Assembly (NCBI RefSeq): GCF_029936995.1
Contig: NZ_JAPYRE010000001.1
Location: 124,001 to 188,000 of the forward strand
Direction: 5' to 3'
Source of the DNA: Henriciella sp.
GTDB taxonomy: Bacteria > Pseudomonadota > Alphaproteobacteria > Caulobacterales > Hyphomonadaceae
Length of the DNA: 64,000 nucleotides
The notes below the pieces were generated by a model that was not told where the DNA came from, ran no database searches, and worked only from the letters and a program-made list of their open reading frames with translations. Positions 60,943 to 64,000 of the stretch are shown one piece after another. Numbering within the stretch: the stretch's first letter is position 1; the number at the start of each line of letters is the position of its first letter. The position numbers and the translations under genes were made by a program.

Positions 60943-61207
60943 GCAGAGCATTCACAGCGGTATAAACCGGTTGCGTTTTTACCCGAACGGCTTATCACGC
61001 CCGCCAGACGCCTCAGGCATCGATCAAGAGATCCATTGGCGGGTTTGCCCGCGGATCGAGCGACTTTCCTAATACGATCGTTGCCTTGCGACCTAAAAGC
61101 CCTGAACGCGCGAAATTCCGGACGGCAGAATGGTCTGCCGCCCCGGCTCATGAACGCCTTCCAGAGCGGGATATGGCCCGCCATTCAGGCAAACAGAAAG
61201 ATATATT
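60943..61207 (+). promoter_or_regulatory. structured leader upstream of the DEAD-box helicase
   Basis: 265 bases without a credible gene. Three perfect hairpins are visible: GCGGG/CCCGC (61039-61043, 61048-61052), GGCAGA/TCTGCC (61124-61129, 61134-61139) and GCGGG/CCCGC (61166-61170, 61177-61181). The helicase begins with TTG and has only a weak ribosome site (AGAAAG). This looks like a long 5' untranslated region of the kind seen at cold-inducible helicase genes. Function not shown. Confidence 0.45.
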
Positions 61208-62503
61208 TTGACCAAGTTTTCCGACCTCGGCCTCGCCGAGCCGATCCTGCGTGCTGTTTCAGCCGAGGGCTATGACACGCCCACACCAATCCAGGCGCAG
61301 GTCATCCCGGCCATGCTGGAAGGGCGCGACGTGCTGGGCACCGCGCAAACCGGCACGGGCAAGACGGCGGCCTTCGTGCTGCCACTCCTGAATGCGCTCG
61401 CACATGAGAACCGCAAACCGGAACCGAAGACATGCCGCGCCCTGGTGCTGGCACCGACACGCGAGCTTGCCGCCCAGATCGCCGATAGCGTAAGGGCCTA
61501 TGGTGCGAACACACGCGCCTCCGTGACCATGATTATTGGCGGGGTGAAGATTTCCAAGCAGATCCGGGCCATGCAGCGCGGTGTCGACATCGTCGTTGCC
61601 ACGCCGGGCCGCCTGCTCGACCTGAAACAGCAGGATGCCATCCGTTTCGACAGGATCACAAGCGTGGTTCTAGATGAGGCGGATCACATGATGGACATGG
61701 GCTTCCTGCCCCAGATCCGGAACGTGCTGAAACAGCTTCCCGAAAAGCGTCAGACGGCCCTGCTTTCTGCGACCATGCCGAAGGATATCCGTGCACTGGC
61801 CGACAAGTTCCTGAACGACCCGGTCAATGTTGCGGTCGCCCAGGTGTCGAAGCCCGCCGAGCGTGTGACCCAGAGCGTGCAGTTTGTGCCGCACCCGCAG
61901 AAGCGCGACGTGCTGACGTCCATCCTCAGTGAACCGGACGTCGACAGCGCTATCGTGTTTACCCGCACGAAACGCGGCGCTGACCGGGTGTGCAAGCATC
62001 TCGAGGGGGCCGGGCTCACCGCGGCGGCCATTCATGGCAACAAGAGCCAGAACCAGCGCACGAAAACTCTCGACGCTTTCAGGGCACGCAAGCTGCGCGT
62101 TCTCGTGGCGACCGACATCGCTGCGCGTGGCATCGACATCGACAAGGTCAGCCATGTCGTGAACTATGAACTGCCCAATGTGCCGGAATCCTATGTCCAC
62201 CGGATCGGGCGTACAGGCCGGGCCGGCGAGGCCGGTGTTGCGGTCACGCTGTGTGACGTCGATGAGCGCAAACTGCTGCGCGACATCGAGAAACTGATCG
62301 GGCATCGCCTGCCTGGAAATGAAGCCGGGCCGGAACCTGCGCGCGGCGAAGGCGGTCACAACAAGGGTGGAAAGAATACCGGGCGGTCGTTCAATCCGGA
62401 CAAGGACGGCGGACGCCGGCGCAAGCCGCGGCGTAACCGGTCGCGTCCGGCAGGTAACAAACCGCAGGCCCAGGCCAGAAAGCAAAGCAGCGGGGCGTCT
62501 TGA
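61208..62503 (+). CDS. DEAD-box ATP-dependent RNA helicase (RhlE-like)
   Basis: A 431-residue helicase starting at a TTG codon: TKFSDLGLAEPILRAVSAEG (Q motif with TPIQAQVIP), motif I GTAQTGTGKTAAFVLP, motif II LDEADHMMDMG, motif III SATMPK, motif VI HRIGRTGRAGE. The C-terminal tail is basic and rich in Arg/Lys/Gly (NRSRPAGNKP), as in RhlE-type proteins. It likely remodels rRNA or mRNA at low temperature. TTG is chosen because TKFSDLGL is the canonical family start and no ATG fits. Followed by rpsD. Confidence 0.95.
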   Translation: MTKFSDLGLAEPILRAVSAEGYDTPTPIQAQVIPAMLEGRDVLGTAQTGTGKTAAFVLPLLNALAHENRKPEPKTCRALVLAPTRELAAQIADSVRAYGANTRASVTMIIGGVKISKQIRAMQRGVDIVVATPGRLLDLKQQDAIRFDRITSVVLDEADHMMDMGFLPQIRNVLKQLPEKRQTALLSATMPKDIRALADKFLNDPVNVAVAQVSKPAERVTQSVQFVPHPQKRDVLTSILSEPDVDSAIVFTRTKRGADRVCKHLEGAGLTAAAIHGNKSQNQRTKTLDAFRARKLRVLVATDIAARGIDIDKVSHVVNYELPNVPESYVHRIGRTGRAGEAGVAVTLCDVDERKLLRDIEKLIGHRLPGNEAGPEPARGEGGHNKGGKNTGRSFNPDKDGGRRRKPRRNRSRPAGNKPQAQARKQSSGAS

Positions 62504-62623
62504 CGCCGAGGCGGTTTTCGCATTTAACCCGCCGCTTCAGGACGGGTGGTGCGGAGCCGCCGTTGAAATCGTGAAGCTCGCAAGGGACGCTTCACCGGCC
62601 CGCGTCGAAAAAGGAAGAATGCC

Positions 62624-63241
62624 ATGTCACGTCGTCACTCGACGAAGTACAAGATCGACCGCCGTGTCGGTGAGAATATCTGGGGCCGCCCCAAATCTCC
62701 GGTCAACAAGCGCCCGACCAAGCCCGGTCAGCACGGCCAGGGCCGCCGCTCCAAGACCTCCGACTACGGCCTGCAGCTCATGGCCAAGCAGAAGGTCAAG
62801 TTCCACTACGGTGACATCACCGAGAAGCAGTTCCGCCGCACCTTCGACCAGGCCAACCGGATGAAGGGCAACACGGCAGAGAACCTGATCGGCCTGCTGG
62901 AAAGCCGCCTGGAAGCGTTCGTCTATCGCGCCAAGTTCGTGCCGACCATCTTTGCTGCCCGCCAGTTCGTGAACCATGGGCACGTCAAGGTGAACGGCCA
63001 CAAGGTCAATGTCGGCTCCTATCGCCTGAAGCCGGGCGACGTCGTAGAAGTCCGCGAGAAGTCCCGCAACCTCGCCCTGGTCCTCGAAGCCCTCGGTTCG
63101 CCGGAGCGCGACCTGCCGGAATATATCGAGGTCGACCCGAAGGCGATGCAGGCCACCTATATCCGTGTTCCGGAACTGGCCGACGTGCCGTATCCGGTGA
63201 AGATGGAACCGGCCCAGGTCGTCGAGTTCTATTCTTCATAG
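62624..63241 (+). CDS. rpsD: 30S ribosomal protein S4
   Basis: 205 residues, start [20 protein letters not shown], with the S4 RNA-binding motif [40 protein letters not shown]. It binds 16S rRNA early in 30S assembly and, in many bacteria, autoregulates. GGAAGAATGCC precedes the start. Full length for alphaproteobacteria. Ends at a strong terminator. Confidence 0.97.
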   Translation: MSRRHSTKYKIDRRVGENIWGRPKSPVNKRPTKPGQHGQGRRSKTSDYGLQLMAKQKVKFHYGDITEKQFRRTFDQANRMKGNTAENLIGLLESRLEAFVYRAKFVPTIFAARQFVNHGHVKVNGHKVNVGSYRLKPGDVVEVREKSRNLALVLEALGSPERDLPEYIEVDPKAMQATYIRVPELADVPYPVKMEPAQVVEFYSS

Positions 63242-63270
63242 ACCTTTTGAAGTTACATCATCATTCTCAA

Positions 63271-63302
63271 GGCCGCGCTCGTCATGGGCGCGGCCTTTTT
63301 CT
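63271..63302 (+). terminator. terminator after rpsD
   Basis: A perfect 8-bp stem GGCCGCGC (63271-63278) with GCGCGGCC (63288-63295), followed by five T residues. It lies 30 bases beyond the rpsD stop. Confidence 0.9.
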
Positions 63303-63335
63303 TTGTGAACCTGATGCCGTGGGAGGCGGGCAATC

Positions 63336-64000
63336 ATGAGCAAACCATCCATCAGCGAAGTACGCGCGCGCTTCATCGCGCAACCCGGCGAGCCCTTCGA
63401 CCTGTCGGCGCGCAATAGCGGCGACCGGGCGCTCTTTCCAGACAAGGGGGAGACCAAGGACTGGCTGGAGGATGATGCCGAAGCCATCGATGAGCTCCAG
63501 GACATGCTCTATGCGGTACGTGACCGGGCCGTGCTGGTCGTGCTGCAGGGCATGGACACGTCCGGCAAGGGCGGTGTGATACGGCATGTGTTTGCCCGCA
63601 CGAGTCCGCTGGGCATGCAGGTGCAGGCCTTCAAGGCGCCGAGCAAGGAAGAGCTCGCGCATGACTATCTCTGGCGTATACACAAGGCGGTTCCCGGCAA
63701 GGGCACCATCGGCATTTTCGACCGCTCACACTATGAGGATGTGCTGGTGGTCAAGGTGCGCGGCTTTGCCCCGGCAGACGTGATCGAAGAGCGCTACGAG
63801 CAGATCAACCAGTTCGAGAAATACCTGACAGAGAACGGAATCACGGTTCTGAAGTTCATGCTGCATGTCGGTCATGAGGAACAGGGTGAGCGCCTGAAGG
63901 AACGCATTACCGAGGCGCACAAGCGCTGGAAGTTCAATCCGGGCGATCTTGAAGACAGGAAGCTGTGGCCGGATTTCATGGATGCCTATGAAACCATGAT
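63336..64000 (+). CDS. ppk2: polyphosphate kinase 2 family protein, 5' part
   Basis: The first 221 residues of a PPK2-type enzyme; the 3' end lies outside the window. Walker A motif VLQGMDTSGKGGVIRHVFAR, the lid region with Walker B-like IGIFDRSHYEDVLVVKVRG, and WRIHKAVPGKG. PPK2 enzymes transfer phosphate between polyphosphate and nucleotides (usually NDP or NMP to NTP or NDP). Class I (one-domain) is likely. GGGAGG before the ATG supports the start. Confidence 0.93.
   Translation, partial: MSKPSISEVRARFIAQPGEPFDLSARNSGDRALFPDKGETKDWLEDDAEAIDELQDMLYAVRDRAVLVVLQGMDTSGKGGVIRHVFARTSPLGMQVQAFKAPSKEELAHDYLWRIHKAVPGKGTIGIFDRSHYEDVLVVKVRGFAPADVIEERYEQINQFEKYLTENGITVLKFMLHVGHEEQGERLKERITEAHKRWKFNPGDLEDRKLWPDFMDAYETM

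Noticed and set aside
1-64000. tRNA, rRNA, prophage or insertion-sequence genes
   Set aside because: No TPsiC-type GGTTCRANNCC in a cloverleaf context, no rRNA-like conserved blocks, and no transposase, integrase or phage structural motifs were found by reading both strands.

Overview
The window is a GC-rich (roughly 60-63 %, by eye) chromosomal segment of an alphaproteobacterium, most likely a marine Maricaulales/Hyphomonadaceae-type organism. Supports: an ethylmalonyl-CoA mutase end, the ubiG / lysC / ptsP neighbourhood, a Caulobacter-style cpa/tad pilus operon, a dnaX-ybaB-recR cluster, and a large TonB-dependent receptor. The lineage is an inference from gene content. No rRNA, tRNA, CRISPR array, prophage or insertion sequence was seen.

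Layout. 1-8.3 kb: 3' part of ethylmalonyl-CoA mutase; an SRPBCC/ArsR pair with two matching operator dyads; lytic transglycosylase MltF; a Bcr/CflA exporter; a LuxR-HTH/alpha-beta-hydrolase fusion whose catalytic residues are lost; DUF924 and ubiG. 8.4-13 kb: lysC, ptsP (nitrogen PTS enzyme I), a RodZ-like protein. 13-23.8 kb: Tad/Flp pilus locus (stand-alone secretin N domain, flp, cpaABCDEF, tadB, tadC, TadD-like TPR lipoprotein). 23.9-31.5 kb: M17 aminopeptidase, DUF885 lipoprotein, a ClpP-fold secreted protein, a LysR/DoxX/YHS cluster, nudC. 31.6-33.2 kb: SRP RNA gene with a clear promoter, followed by a visibly AT-rich islet of three unfamiliar genes. 33.4-38.6 kb: palindromic repeat elements, a photolyase-family protein, dnaX-ybaB-recR. 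38.6-43.6 kb: GST, PQQ-type sugar dehydrogenase, TonB-dependent receptor. 43.8-45.5 kb: overlapping queC-queE-queD operon (preQ0 synthesis). 45.5-57.5 kb: mixed housekeeping and envelope genes (pirin, two SDRs, nitronate monooxygenase, retropepsin-like protein, two NUDIX enzymes, patatin, rsmD, tRNA deaminase tadA, OmpA-like barrel, TauE, PepSY protein). 57.5-60 kb: a BlaI/BlaR1-type regulatory pair with an unusual sensor and two operators on its own promoter. 60-64 kb: DUF2270, a DEAD-box helicase with a structured leader and TTG start, rpsD, and the start of ppk2.

How the genes work together: the pilus genes form one secretion/assembly machine (prepilin, peptidase, secretin, pilotin, localisation ATPase, motor ATPase, two platform proteins). 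The que genes encode consecutive enzymes of one pathway. dnaX-ybaB-recR is a conserved replication/repair cluster. The best candidates for undescribed biology are the degenerate hydrolase-LuxR protein (5.2-7.0 kb), the BlaIR-like sensor (57.6-60 kb), the low-GC islet beside the SRP RNA gene (31.7-33.2 kb), and a QueD homologue without its usual catalytic cysteine.
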